Positions 49,046 through 58,010 of a stretch of 64,000 nt of DNA are shown here, in pieces; the stretch's first letter is position 1; the number at the start of each line of letters is the position of its first letter. Made by a program: the position numbers and the translations under genes. The notes beneath the pieces are model-generated. The model was not told the origin of the DNA. It was given only the letters and a program-made list of their open reading frames with translations, and searched no databases. Location: NCBI RefSeq assembly GCF_000484635.1, contig NZ_AXVM01000007.1, positions 62,001 through 126,000 of the forward strand. The letters are read 5' to 3'. The stretch is from Comamonas badia DSM 17552 (GTDB lineage Bacteria > Pseudomonadota > Gammaproteobacteria > Burkholderiales > Burkholderiaceae_C).

Positions 49046-50956
49046 ATGCAGTATTACAAGGACGGCTTTCGGGGTGGCAACCCCGATGTCAAGCAGGCCG
49101 CGCCCAACCGCCGCAGCCGCGGGGCGAACGAGCCTTTGCCGGAAAAGGTCGATGTGCTGATCGCCGGCACGGGGCCGGCGGGTCTGTGCCTGGCGGCGCA
49201 GCTGGCGCAGTTCCCGGAGATCGATACGCTGGTCGTCGAGCGCATGCCCGCCAACATCATCAAGGGCAAGGCCGACGGCATCAACACGCGCACGATGGAG
49301 ATGTTCCAGGCCTTCGGTTTTGCCGACAAGGTCAAGCGCGAGACCTATTGGGTCAACCAGACCGCGTTCTGGATGCCCGACCCGCGGCGGCCCGAGCACA
49401 TCCACCGCGTCGGCCGGGTGCAGGACGTGGCCGACGACAGCTCGGAGATGCCGCACATCCTGATCAACCAGGCGCGGCTGCATGAACTCTTTCTTGAGGT
49501 CATGCGCAATTCCTCGTCGCGCCTGGAGCCCGACTATGGCTGGGAAGTGGTGGGCGTGGCCATCGACGAGACGACCGACGACCACCCGGTGACGGTGACG
49601 CTCAAGGACGCCAGCGGCATCCACTGGTGGGCGACGAAAACGGTGCGTGCCAATTACGTGGTGGGCTGCGACGGCGCGCATTCGGCGGTGCGCAAGGCGA
49701 TCGGCGGCGCGCTGCATGGCGACGCGGCGCACCAGGCCTGGGGCGTGATGGACATCCTGGCCAACACCGATTTCCCCGATGTGCGCCAGAAGTGCCTGGT
49801 CTCGTCGGCCAGTGAAGGCAATGTGCTGATCCTGCCGCGCGAGGGCGGCTACATCTTCCGCATGTATGTGGAGCTGGACAAGCTCCGGCCGGACGAGAAG
49901 GCGGCGAGCCGCAAGCTCAATCAGGATGACATGATCGCGGCGGCCAACCGCATCCTGCGCCCCTATGCGCTGGACGTGAAGGAGGTGGTCTGGTGGTCGA
50001 TTTACGAGATCGGGCACAGCATCACCGACAGGTTCGATGACGTGCCCGCGGGCAGCGACCGCAACCCGCGCGTGTTCACCGCCGGCGATGCCTGCCACAC
50101 GCATTCGCCCAAGGCCGGGCAGGGCATGAACGTCTCCATGCAGGACACCTTCAACCTTGGCTGGAAGCTGGCCCATGTGCTGCAGGGGCGCGCGCCCGCC
50201 AGCCTGCTGCGCAGCTACTCGAAGGAACGTTTTGCCGAGGCCAAGCGGCTGATCGATACCGACCATGCATGGTCGCGCACCATGTCCGCGCCGACCACCC
50301 AGGCCGAGCGCGACGGCACCGAGGAGCCGCGCATCATCCGCCAGTTCAAGGCCAACCTCGAATTCACCGGCGGCACGGCGGTGAAGTACGACCCCTCGTA
50401 CTTGTTTGCCGCGCCCACGCACCAGGCGCTGGCCAGCGGCGAGGCCATCGGCCGGCGCTTTCACTCGGCGCCGGTGGTGCGCCTGGCGGATGCCAAGCAG
50501 ATGCAGCTGGGCCACGCGGCCCAGGCCGATGGCCGCTGGCGCATCTACGCCTTTGCCGGCAAGGGTGACGGCGCAGGTCCGGGTTCGGCGATGCGCCAGC
50601 TGGCCGATTGGCTGGAACAGGACCCGAAATCGCCGGTGGTGCGCCACACGCGCGCGGGCGAGGACGTCGACGCGGTGATCGACGTCCGTGCCGTGTTCCA
50701 GCAGACCTTTGACCAGCTGGCCTATGGGCAGATGCCTTCGCTGTTCAGGCCGCGCACCGGCAGGCTGGGTTTGCAGGACCATGAAAAAATCTTCTGCGTC
50801 GATCACAAAGGCGCGGGCGACATCTTCACCATGCGCGGCATCGACCGCGAGCGCGGCTGCATGGTGGTGGTGCGCCCGGACCAGTACGTCGGCCATGTGC
50901 TGCCGCTGGAGGGCCATGGCGAACTGGCGGCCTATTTCGCCGGCATTCTGCGGTAG
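49046..50956 (+). CDS. mobA: 3-Hydroxybenzoate 4-monooxygenase-like flavoprotein (MobA)
   Basis: Starting at MQYYKDGFRGGNPDV (49046; AGGAGA site) the protein has 636 residues. It is a class A FAD monooxygenase: GxGxxG in VLIAGTGPAGLCLAAQLA (about 37-54), the DG motif VVGCDGAHSAVRKAIG, the GD motif VFTAGDACHTHSPKAGQGMN, and a C-terminal thioredoxin-like domain of the phenol hydroxylase type. Many blocks agree with what I recall of C. testosteroni MobA, which turns 3-hydroxybenzoate into protocatechuate. Phenol 2-monooxygenase activity is the alternative. The divergent MarR gene supports MobA. Confidence 0.85.
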   Translation: MQYYKDGFRGGNPDVKQAAPNRRSRGANEPLPEKVDVLIAGTGPAGLCLAAQLAQFPEIDTLVVERMPANIIKGKADGINTRTMEMFQAFGFADKVKRETYWVNQTAFWMPDPRRPEHIHRVGRVQDVADDSSEMPHILINQARLHELFLEVMRNSSSRLEPDYGWEVVGVAIDETTDDHPVTVTLKDASGIHWWATKTVRANYVVGCDGAHSAVRKAIGGALHGDAAHQAWGVMDILANTDFPDVRQKCLVSSASEGNVLILPREGGYIFRMYVELDKLRPDEKAASRKLNQDDMIAAANRILRPYALDVKEVVWWSIYEIGHSITDRFDDVPAGSDRNPRVFTAGDACHTHSPKAGQGMNVSMQDTFNLGWKLAHVLQGRAPASLLRSYSKERFAEAKRLIDTDHAWSRTMSAPTTQAERDGTEEPRIIRQFKANLEFTGGTAVKYDPSYLFAAPTHQALASGEAIGRRFHSAPVVRLADAKQMQLGHAAQADGRWRIYAFAGKGDGAGPGSAMRQLADWLEQDPKSPVVRHTRAGEDVDAVIDVRAVFQQTFDQLAYGQMPSLFRPRTGRLGLQDHEKIFCVDHKGAGDIFTMRGIDRERGCMVVVRPDQYVGHVLPLEGHGELAAYFAGILR

Positions 50957-50961
50957 ATTTA

Positions 50962-51005
50962 GATAGAAATAGGCTCTTGCGCTTGCCACACAAGCGCTGG
51001 CAGCT
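50962..51005 (-). repeat. Dispersed intergenic palindromic repeat, copy 8
   Basis: On the minus strand: AGCTGCCAGCGCTTGTGTG, then GCAAGCGCAAGAGCC. It separates the convergent mobA and the BaiN-like gene; a GATAGCTATC palindrome follows at 51014-51023. Confidence 0.6.
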
Positions 51006-51030
51006 CTTCTATTGATAGCTATCGGTCTGG

Positions 51031-52242
51031 TTAAAGCGCCTGTGCGCAGGCGTAGGCGCTGGCCCAGGCCCACTGGAAGTTGTAGCCGCCAAGCCAGCCG
51101 GTGACGTCCACCACCTCGCCAATGAAGTGCAGGCCCGGCTGCGCCGTGGCCTCCATCGTCTGCTGCGAGAGCGCGCGGGTGTCTATGCCGCCCAGCGTCA
51201 CCTCGGCCTTTTTGTAGCCCTCGGTGCCGCTGGGGGTGAGCTGCCAATCCGAGAGCCGGTCGGCGAGCTGGGCGAGCGCCTTGTCGCTGGCCTCGTTGAC
51301 CGGGCGCTGCCATTCGGCGCGCTGCTGCACCCAGGCGTCGGCCAGGCGCGCAGGCAGCCACTGTGCGAGCAGGTTGGCGATCTGCTTTCTGGATTGCCCC
51401 TTGGCCTCTTGCAGCGCGGCGCGCAGATCGGTTTCGGGCGCAAGGTCGATGGCCAGCGCCGTGCCCGGCGGCCAGTAGCTGGAGATCTGCAGGATGGCCG
51501 GGCCCGACAGCCCGCGGTGGGTGAACAGCAGGTCTTCGTCGAAACGGCCGCGCTGTTTGCCGCTGCCCGCCTGGATGCGGACCGGCAGCGACAACCCCGC
51601 CAGCGCGGCGTAGGGCTTCCATGCTTCGGCGTCGAAGGTCAGTGGCACGAGGCCGGGGCGCTGCGCCACCAGTGCAATGCCGAACTGGCGTGCGATGCGG
51701 TAGCCGAAGTCGCTGGCGCCGATCTTCGGGATGGACAGCCCGCCCGTGGCGACGATGAGGCGCTGCGCGGTCACCGCCCCCCGGCTGGTGGCGATGCCGT
51801 AGCCGCCGCTGCCGGTGGCCGCTATCTGCTGCACGCCGCAGGGCTGCCAGTGCGTGACCTTGCCATCGGCGCATTCCGCCAGCAGCATGGCGATGATCTG
51901 CTCGCTGCTGTCGTCGCAAAACAGCTGGCCCTTGTGCTTTTCGTGGAAGGCGATGCCGTGGCGCGCCACCAGCGCGATGAAATCCTGCGGCGTGTAGCGC
52001 GAGAGGGCGGAGCGGCAGAACTGTGGGTTGGCGCCCAGGTAATGCTGCTGCGGCGCGCGCGGGTCCAGCAGGCGGTTGGTGAAGTTGCAGCGCCCGCCGC
52101 CGGAGATGCGGATTTTTTCCGCCACCTTGGGTGCGTGGTCTATCAACAGCACCTTGCGCCCGCGCTGGCCCGCCAGCGCCGCGCACAGCAGCCCGGCGGC
52201 ACCGGCGCCCAGGATCACGGCGTCAAAGTGCGGGGCGGCCAT
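51031..52242 (-). CDS. BaiN/RdsA (HI0933) family NAD(P)/FAD-dependent oxidoreductase
   Basis: The 403-residue flavoprotein starts with the FAD Rossmann motif VILGAGAAGLLCAALAGQRGRKVLLIDH (about 9-36). It has the family block KIRISGGGRCNFTN (about 43-56), then LIVATGGLSIPKIGASDFGYRIARQFG, AEVTLGGIDTRALS and the C-terminal GLHFIGEVVDVTGWLGGYNFQWAWASAYACA. The HI0933 family is widespread and of uncertain substrate; BaiN of gut bacteria reduces bile-acid intermediates. No bile-acid gene set lies adjacent on its strand, so no substrate is assigned. Confidence 0.88.
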   Translation of the reverse strand: MAAPHFDAVILGAGAAGLLCAALAGQRGRKVLLIDHAPKVAEKIRISGGGRCNFTNRLLDPRAPQQHYLGANPQFCRSALSRYTPQDFIALVARHGIAFHEKHKGQLFCDDSSEQIIAMLLAECADGKVTHWQPCGVQQIAATGSGGYGIATSRGAVTAQRLIVATGGLSIPKIGASDFGYRIARQFGIALVAQRPGLVPLTFDAEAWKPYAALAGLSLPVRIQAGSGKQRGRFDEDLLFTHRGLSGPAILQISSYWPPGTALAIDLAPETDLRAALQEAKGQSRKQIANLLAQWLPARLADAWVQQRAEWQRPVNEASDKALAQLADRLSDWQLTPSGTEGYKKAEVTLGGIDTRALSQQTMEATAQPGLHFIGEVVDVTGWLGGYNFQWAWASAYACAQAL

Positions 52243-52261
52243 GGATGCGAAAAATATGGAT

Positions 52262-52310
52262 GAAAATCGGCCCTAGCGCTTTCTGCACAAGCGGTAGAAG
52301 CTATCAAAAT
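52262..52310 (-). repeat. Dispersed intergenic palindromic repeat, copy 9
   Basis: On the minus strand: GATAGCTTCTACCGCTTGTG, then CAGAAAGCGCTAGGGCC. It lies between the RND permease and the BaiN-like gene. Confidence 0.6.
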
Positions 52311-52316
52311 AGTGAA

Positions 52317-55300
52317 TCAATGCGCCGGTGTGGTCCCATCGGCCGCTTCGGGCACGCGCCCGCGCGTGAACAGCTTGCGCACCACCAGGAAAAATACCGG
52401 CACGAAGAAGATGCCCAGCAGCGTGGAAAACACCATGCCGCCCAGCACCGCCGTGCCGATGGCGTTGCGCCCCGCGGCGCCCGCGCCCGTGCCCACGGCC
52501 AGCGGCAGCACGCCGAAGCCGAAGGCCAGCGAGGTCATCAATATGGGCCGCAGGCGCAGGCGCACCGCGTGCACCGTGGCTTCGACCAGGCCCTGGCCGC
52601 GCTCCTGCAGCTGCATGGCGAATTCCACGATCAGGATGGCGTTCTTGGACGCCAGTCCCACCGTGGTGAGCAGCCCCACCTGAAAGTACACATCGTTGGC
52701 CAGACCGCGCCCGTAGGTGGCCAGCAGCGCGCCGATCACGCCCAGCGGCACGGCCAGCATCACCGAGGCGGGCACGCTCCAGCTTTCATACAGCGCGGCG
52801 AGGCACAGGAACACGAAGAGGATGGAGACGGCGTAGAGCAGCGGCGCCTGCGAGCCCGACTGGCGCTCCTGCAGCGAGGCGCCGGTCCATTCGATGCCGA
52901 TGCCCGGCGGCATGGTGGCCATGATGCGTTCCACGGCCGCCATTGCGTCGCCCGAGCTTGCGCCCGGAGCGGTGTTGGCCTCCATCTCCATCGCCGGGCT
53001 GCCGTTGTAGCGCATCAGTTGCGGCGAGCCGCTGCTCCAGCGCGTGCTGGAGAAGCTGCCGAAGCGCACCATCTCGCCGTTCTTGTTGCGCACCGACCAT
53101 TTGGCGATGTCCTGCGGCAGCATGCGGTCGGGCGCGTCGCCCTGGATGTACACGCGCTTGACGCGCCCCTGGTTGATGAAATCGTTCACGTAGGTGCCGC
53201 CCAGTGCGCTGGAAAGCGTGCTGTTGATGTCGGCCGTGGCAATCCCGAAGGCCGCGGCCTTGCGGTCGTCCACCTCGATCTGCAGCTCGGAGGTGTCGTC
53301 AAAACCCGTGGTGCGCATGCTGGCCAGCGCCGGCTCCTGCTGCGCGGCGGCGAGCATGCCGTCCTTGGCCTTCATCAAGGCCTCATGGCCCAGGCCGTTC
53401 AGGTCTTTCAGGATGAAGTTGATGCCGGCGCTGGAGCCCAGCCCGCGCACCGGCGGCGGCAGCACGGCGAAGATGCGCGCGTCGCGGATGCTGCGCAGCG
53501 CCTCGTTGGCCTTGCGTGCAATCACCTCGGCCGACTGCTCGGGCAGCGGGCGCTGGTCCCAGCTCGTGAGGCGCACGAACATGCTGCCTGAATTCTGGTT
53601 GCCGTTGAAGCCGTAGATCGCGCTGGTGCTGCGGATCTCCGGCATGTCCTTGAAGTACAGGCGGATGTCTTCCATCACGTCCTGCAGCCGGGCGTCGGTG
53701 GCGCCCGAGGGCAGGGTGACGTTCACGCGGATGAAGCCCTGGTCCTCGTTGGGCAGGAAGGACGTGGGCAGGCGGTGGAACATCCAGGCCACGGCCGCCA
53801 GTACCACGGCGAACAGCACCATCATGCGCAGCGAGCGCTGCAGCAGCCGGCCCACACTGCTCTGGTAGCGGTTGGCGCTGCTGTCGAAGTGCCGGTTGAA
53901 CCACTGGAAGAACCGGTCGGCCAGCCCCCGCGGGCCCCGCCGCGGCGCATGCCCTGGCTGCGCGTGGGCCGTGGGCTTGAGCAGGCTGGCGCACAGCGCG
54001 GGCGTGAGCGTGAGGGCGATGAAGACCGAGAGCGCCATCGCCGCGACGATGGTGATGGAAAACTGCCGGTAGATCACGCCGACCGATCCGGGGAAGAAGG
54101 CCATCGGCACGAACACCGCCGACAGCGTGAGGCCGATGCCGATCAGCGCCGGGGTGATCTCGCGCATGGATTCGCGCGTCGCCTCCCTGGGCGACAGGCC
54201 CTGCTCGTTCATCACCCGTTCGACGTTCTCGATCACCACGATGGCATCGTCCACCAGCAGGCCGATGGCCAGCACCATGGCAAACATCGTCAGCATGTTG
54301 ATCGAATAGCCCATGGCGTTGAGCACGCCCAGCGTGCCCAGCAGCACCACCGGCACCGAGATCATGGGGATGAAGGTGGCGCGCCAGTTCTGCAGGAAGA
54401 CGAACATGACGAGGGCCACCAGCACCATGGCTTCCGCCAGCGTCTTGAGCACTTCCTTGATCGAGGCGCGCACGAAAGGCGTGGAGTCGGAGCTGACGAA
54501 ACCGGTGATGCCATCGGGGAAGTAGGGCGACAGCTGCGCCAGCTTTTTCGCCACGTCGTCGGCCACCTTGGTGGCATTCGCGCCATCGGCCAGGATGATG
54601 CCCAGGCCCGCGCCCGGCTTGTCGCCCAGCGTGGAGCGCACGGTGTAGAGGTCGGGGGCGAGTTCCACGCGCCCGATGTCGGCCATGGTGACGAGCGAGC
54701 CATCGGGCAGCGCCTTGAGCACGATGTCCTTGAACTCCTGCACGCTGGTGAGCTTGGTGCGCGCGGTGATCGTGGCGTTGAGCATCTGGTCCTTCACCGC
54801 GGGCAGCGCGCCCAGCTGTCCGGCCGAGACCTGCGCGTTCTGCGCGTTCAGGGCATTCACCAGGTCGGACGGCATCAGCGCGTACTTTTCCATCAGCGCC
54901 GGGTTCATCCAGATGCGCATCGCATACGGCGTGCCGAAGACGAAGATGTCGCCCACGCCGTCGATGCGCGCGAGCACGTCCACCACGTTGCTGCTCAGGT
55001 AGTCGCCAATCGTCACCTGCGACACATTCGGGTCGGGCGAGGTGAATACGTAGGTGACGAGAAAATCCTGCCCGCCCTTGTTGATGAACACGCCGCGGCT
55101 CTTGACCTGGTCGGGCAGGCGGTTCATCGCGCCCTGCATCTTGTTTTGCGCCTGCACCTGCGCCACGTCGATGTTGGCGCCGGGCGCGAAGGTGAGCGTG
55201 GTGCGCGAGCGCCCGGCCGAGTCGCTGGTGGACTGCATGTACAGCAGGTTGTCCAGGCCCTTCAATTGCTGCTCTATCACCTGCGTGACCGAGTTTTCCA

Positions 55301-55469
55301 CCGTCTCTGCCGAGGCGCCGGTGTAGGTGGTGTTGATGGTCACGCGCGGCGGCGCGATCTCGGGGTACATCTCCAGCGGCAGCGTGAAAATCGAAAACGC
55401 CCCCGCCAGCATGATCATGATGGCGATCACCCAGGCGAAGACCGGGCGGTTGATGAAGAACTGCGCCAT
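52317..55469 (-). CDS. RND multidrug efflux permease (HAE-1, AcrB/MexB type)
   Basis: The 1050-residue inner-membrane pump has the AcrB layout: N-terminal MAQFFINRPVFAWVIAIMIMLAGAFSIFTLPLEMYPEIAPPRVTI, a periplasmic porter/docking domain with SAETVENSVTQVIEQQLKGLDNLLYMQS, the helix with the proton-relay Asp pair VLAIGLLVDDAIVVIENVERVM, and a repeated second half (MTSLAFGFGVLPLAVGTGAGAAGRNAIGTAV). The HAE-1 family exports hydrophobic and amphiphilic drugs. It follows its membrane fusion partner by 3 bases. No outer-membrane channel gene or TetR regulator adjoins it. Confidence 0.94.
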   Translation of the reverse strand: MAQFFINRPVFAWVIAIMIMLAGAFSIFTLPLEMYPEIAPPRVTINTTYTGASAETVENSVTQVIEQQLKGLDNLLYMQSTSDSAGRSRTTLTFAPGANIDVAQVQAQNKMQGAMNRLPDQVKSRGVFINKGGQDFLVTYVFTSPDPNVSQVTIGDYLSSNVVDVLARIDGVGDIFVFGTPYAMRIWMNPALMEKYALMPSDLVNALNAQNAQVSAGQLGALPAVKDQMLNATITARTKLTSVQEFKDIVLKALPDGSLVTMADIGRVELAPDLYTVRSTLGDKPGAGLGIILADGANATKVADDVAKKLAQLSPYFPDGITGFVSSDSTPFVRASIKEVLKTLAEAMVLVALVMFVFLQNWRATFIPMISVPVVLLGTLGVLNAMGYSINMLTMFAMVLAIGLLVDDAIVVIENVERVMNEQGLSPREATRESMREITPALIGIGLTLSAVFVPMAFFPGSVGVIYRQFSITIVAAMALSVFIALTLTPALCASLLKPTAHAQPGHAPRRGPRGLADRFFQWFNRHFDSSANRYQSSVGRLLQRSLRMMVLFAVVLAAVAWMFHRLPTSFLPNEDQGFIRVNVTLPSGATDARLQDVMEDIRLYFKDMPEIRSTSAIYGFNGNQNSGSMFVRLTSWDQRPLPEQSAEVIARKANEALRSIRDARIFAVLPPPVRGLGSSAGINFILKDLNGLGHEALMKAKDGMLAAAQQEPALASMRTTGFDDTSELQIEVDDRKAAAFGIATADINSTLSSALGGTYVNDFINQGRVKRVYIQGDAPDRMLPQDIAKWSVRNKNGEMVRFGSFSSTRWSSGSPQLMRYNGSPAMEMEANTAPGASSGDAMAAVERIMATMPPGIGIEWTGASLQERQSGSQAPLLYAVSILFVFLCLAALYESWSVPASVMLAVPLGVIGALLATYGRGLANDVYFQVGLLTTVGLASKNAILIVEFAMQLQERGQGLVEATVHAVRLRLRPILMTSLAFGFGVLPLAVGTGAGAAGRNAIGTAVLGGMVFSTLLGIFFVPVFFLVVRKLFTRGRVPEAADGTTPAH

Positions 55470-55472
55470 GGC

Positions 55473-56711
55473 TCAGCCCTTCTCGCTGCCGGTGGTGCTC
55501 TCCTGCGCCGGGGGCTCTACCTGCACGGGCTTGACCTTGTCGCCCGCCTTGGCGCGCAGCGAGCCGTCAACCAGGATGCGTTCACCGGCATTCAGGCCGG
55601 CAAGCGCCTCCCAGCGGTTGCCCACGGCCGCGCCGGTGGTGATGCGCCGGCTCTCCAGCGTGTCGTCGTCCTTCACCACCAGCACGCGCGCCACGCCGGC
55701 CGGGTCGCGCGTCACCGCCTGCTGCGGCACCAGCAGCGCGTTCTCGTTCACGCCTTCCTGCAGCCTGGCGCGCACGTACATGCCGGGCATCAAGAGGCCC
55801 TCGGGGTTGGGCACGGTGGCGCGCAGCGTGATGGCGCCGGTGGCGGGGTTCACCTGCACGCCGCTGAACTGCAGCGTGCCGGGGTGGGTGTAGCGGCTGC
55901 CGTCGTCCAGCACCAGCGTGATGCGCGCGGCGCCTTTCTCGTCCTGCGTGAGCTGGCCGTCCGCCAGCTGCCTCTTCAGGCGCAGCACCTCGGTGGTGGA
56001 CTGCGTGATGTCCACGTAGAGCGGATCGGATTGCGTGATGGTGGTGAGCGCCTGCGCCTGGTTGGCGGTGAGCAGCGCGCCGGGGGTCACGGTCGATGCA
56101 CTCGTGCGCCCGGAAATCGGCGCCTTGATACGGGCGTAGCCTAGGTTGAGTTCGGCTGCCTGCACGGCGGCCTTGGCGGCGGCGATGTCCGATTGCGATT
56201 GCGCGAGCGCCGTCTGGCTGTCGTCGTACTGCTGCTGGCTGATGGCGCGCGATGAGATCAGCTCGGCATTGCGCGCGGCATTGGTCTGTGCCGCCTTCTG
56301 GTTGGTCTGCGCCTTGGCCAGCTGCGCCTTTGCCGTGGCCAGCTGCACTTCAAAGCTGGCCGCGTCGATCTGGTAGAGCACCTGCCCGGCCTTGACCATC
56401 GCGCCTTCGGTGAACAAGCGCTTTTGCAGGATGCCGCCCACCTGCGGGCGCACCTCGGCGCTGAGATACGCACTGGTGCGCCCGGGCAGCTCGGTGGTGA
56501 AGGTGTGCGGCTGTGCCTGCAGCGTCATCACGCCCACTTCGGCGGGGCCGGCAGGACCGGCGGGGGCGGCTTTCTTCTCGCCACAGCCTGCAAGCGCCAG
56601 CCCAAGCCCCAGCGCGATGGACACGCAGACCATGGCCGGCAAGCGTTGTGTGAAAAAGGTGGCGGATGTTCCAGGGTCGAAAGCGAAGAAGCGGCGCGGC
56701 GCGGGAATCAT
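55473..56711 (-). CDS. RND efflux membrane fusion protein (AcrA/MexA type)
   Basis: From MIPAPRRFFAF (56711) the protein has 412 residues and a lipobox LAGC, so it is a periplasmic lipoprotein. It shows the HlyD-type order: barrel strand ELPGRTSAYLSAEVRPQVGGILQKRLFTEGAMVKAGQVLYQID, an alpha-helical hairpin (VQLATAKAQLAKAQTNQKAAQ), and LGYARIKAPISGRTSASTVTPGALLTANQ closing the lipoyl domain, then MPGMYVRARLQEGVNENALLVPQQAV. Starts at 56777 and 56633 are alternatives; none has a clear ribosome site. It is co-transcribed with the permease. Confidence 0.9.
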   Translation of the reverse strand: MIPAPRRFFAFDPGTSATFFTQRLPAMVCVSIALGLGLALAGCGEKKAAPAGPAGPAEVGVMTLQAQPHTFTTELPGRTSAYLSAEVRPQVGGILQKRLFTEGAMVKAGQVLYQIDAASFEVQLATAKAQLAKAQTNQKAAQTNAARNAELISSRAISQQQYDDSQTALAQSQSDIAAAKAAVQAAELNLGYARIKAPISGRTSASTVTPGALLTANQAQALTTITQSDPLYVDITQSTTEVLRLKRQLADGQLTQDEKGAARITLVLDDGSRYTHPGTLQFSGVQVNPATGAITLRATVPNPEGLLMPGMYVRARLQEGVNENALLVPQQAVTRDPAGVARVLVVKDDDTLESRRITTGAAVGNRWEALAGLNAGERILVDGSLRAKAGDKVKPVQVEPPAQESTTGSEKG

Positions 56712-57095
56712 GAGTGGTTCGTTGGATGGAGTGAGTTCGCGCGCCCATGGTGGCGGCGGAAGATGCGAATGTCGCACATTCGAGCCGCGCCTGTATCTAA
56801 AAAGGGGATGGCTTCACGCTTCTTTACCCGCTGGGCGGGACAGGCCACCGCCTGGCATTGGCGTGGCAATAGGTGCGCAGGCGCGGGCAGGCGCTGCAGG
56901 AGCGATGCACTCGCTCACGATGCAGCCGCACCCGGGCGTTCGGTGCCGGCGTGCTGCTGGCCTCGCCAAAAAATGCAGCGCAGCCCCATCAAGAGGCCGC
57001 GCATTCCCTCGGCGCCTGCTGCATCTTGCGATGAGATGCATTGTTGCCTTTGCAGCCGGGCAGCTTGGCAGCGGCAAACTTGCCGTGTGTGGGCT
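56712..57095. other. 384-bp gap without a supportable gene
   Basis: The stretch between the EamA stop and the fusion-protein start must hold the efflux operon promoter. Frames here are open on several strands only because of high GC, none has a ribosome site, and I see no RNA gene or terminator. A frame at about 56806 beginning MASRFFTRWAGQATA could be a decayed gene start. Confidence 0.5.
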
Positions 57096-58010
57096 CTATC
57101 GCACGCTGGCCGCAGGCCGCCCAATTGGGCGCCACTGGTTCACCACCAGCCCCGCCAGCACCACGGCCGTGCCCAGCCATTGCACCGCGCTGGGCTGCTC
57201 ACCCAGCAGCACCACGCCCGCCCACAGGCCGACCACGGGCACCATCAACGCGAAGGGCGCCACTTCGCCCGCGGGGTGGCGCTGCAGCAAACGTGTCCAG
57301 AGGCTGTAGGCAAGCAGGGTGGCGAGCAGTGCGAGGTAGAGCACGGCACCCAGGCTCGCCAGGTTCAGCGCGCGCAGCTGGTCCGCCACGGTGGCGGTGC
57401 CGTCGAGCCAGATGGCCAGTGCAAAAAAAGGAGCTATGGCCACGCCGCCACTCCAGACTATGAAGGGAAAAGGCTCGTAAACGTAGGACTGGCTTGCGCG
57501 TCTAGCTATCACGTTGGAAGCGGCCCACATGGCCGATGCGCCGGTGGTCAGGATGAAGCCAATCAGCGTCATCTGCCCTGGTCCCTCGCCGTGCGAGGTG
57601 GCGATGAGCAGCAGCCCGGCCATGGCCACCGCCAGGCCCAGCCACTGCGCAGGGCGCACGCGCTCCTTGAGCCAGGGCGCGGCTGCCAGCGTGAAGAACA
57701 CCTGGATCTGCATCACCACCGAGGCCATGCTCGCCGTCATCCCCAGGCGCAGGCCCAGGAACAGCAGGCCGAATTGCCCCACGCCCTGCGCCAGGCCGTA
57801 GCCCAGCGTGAAGCGCCAGGGCAGGCCGCGCGGCGGGCGCACGAAGAGCAGGAAGGGCAGCGATGCCGCCGAAAAGCGCAGCGCGCCCAGCAGCATGGGG
57901 CTGAGGTCTTTCAGGCCCAGCTTCATCACCACGAAGTTCAGTCCCCAGATGACGACGACGGCGATGGCGCGTGCCCAATCCGCACGCGAAAAATGCAGGC
58001 GTGCGCTCAT
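57096..58010 (-). CDS. EamA/DMT family transporter
   Basis: The 304-residue membrane protein has about ten helices arranged as two EamA repeats. The first repeat begins WARAIAVVVIWGLNFVVMKLGLKDLSPMLLGALRFSAASLPFL; the second spans ASAMWAASNVIARRAS to AEVAPFALMVPVVGLWAGVVLLGEQPSAVQWLGTAVVLAGLVV. Members export metabolites or amino-acid-like compounds. Its ATG overlaps the stop of the epimerase-like SDR gene by 4 bases, making it the last gene of a five-gene coupled operon. Confidence 0.9.
   Translation of the reverse strand: MSARLHFSRADWARAIAVVVIWGLNFVVMKLGLKDLSPMLLGALRFSAASLPFLLFVRPPRGLPWRFTLGYGLAQGVGQFGLLFLGLRLGMTASMASVVMQIQVFFTLAAAPWLKERVRPAQWLGLAVAMAGLLLIATSHGEGPGQMTLIGFILTTGASAMWAASNVIARRASQSYVYEPFPFIVWSGGVAIAPFFALAIWLDGTATVADQLRALNLASLGAVLYLALLATLLAYSLWTRLLQRHPAGEVAPFALMVPVVGLWAGVVLLGEQPSAVQWLGTAVVLAGLVVNQWRPIGRPAASVR

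Noticed and set aside
49025-52186. 1053-codon minus-strand frame
   Set aside because: It runs antisense to mobA and out of frame through the BaiN-like gene, both of which have clear family motifs.
53775-56144. 789-codon plus-strand frame
   Set aside because: Antisense to the RND permease and fusion protein; His/Arg-rich low-complexity translation.
56806-56880. Start of a low-affinity iron permease-like protein (MASRFFTRWAGQATA)
   Set aside because: Only about 15 residues resemble that family; the frame then loses all similarity and membrane helices.
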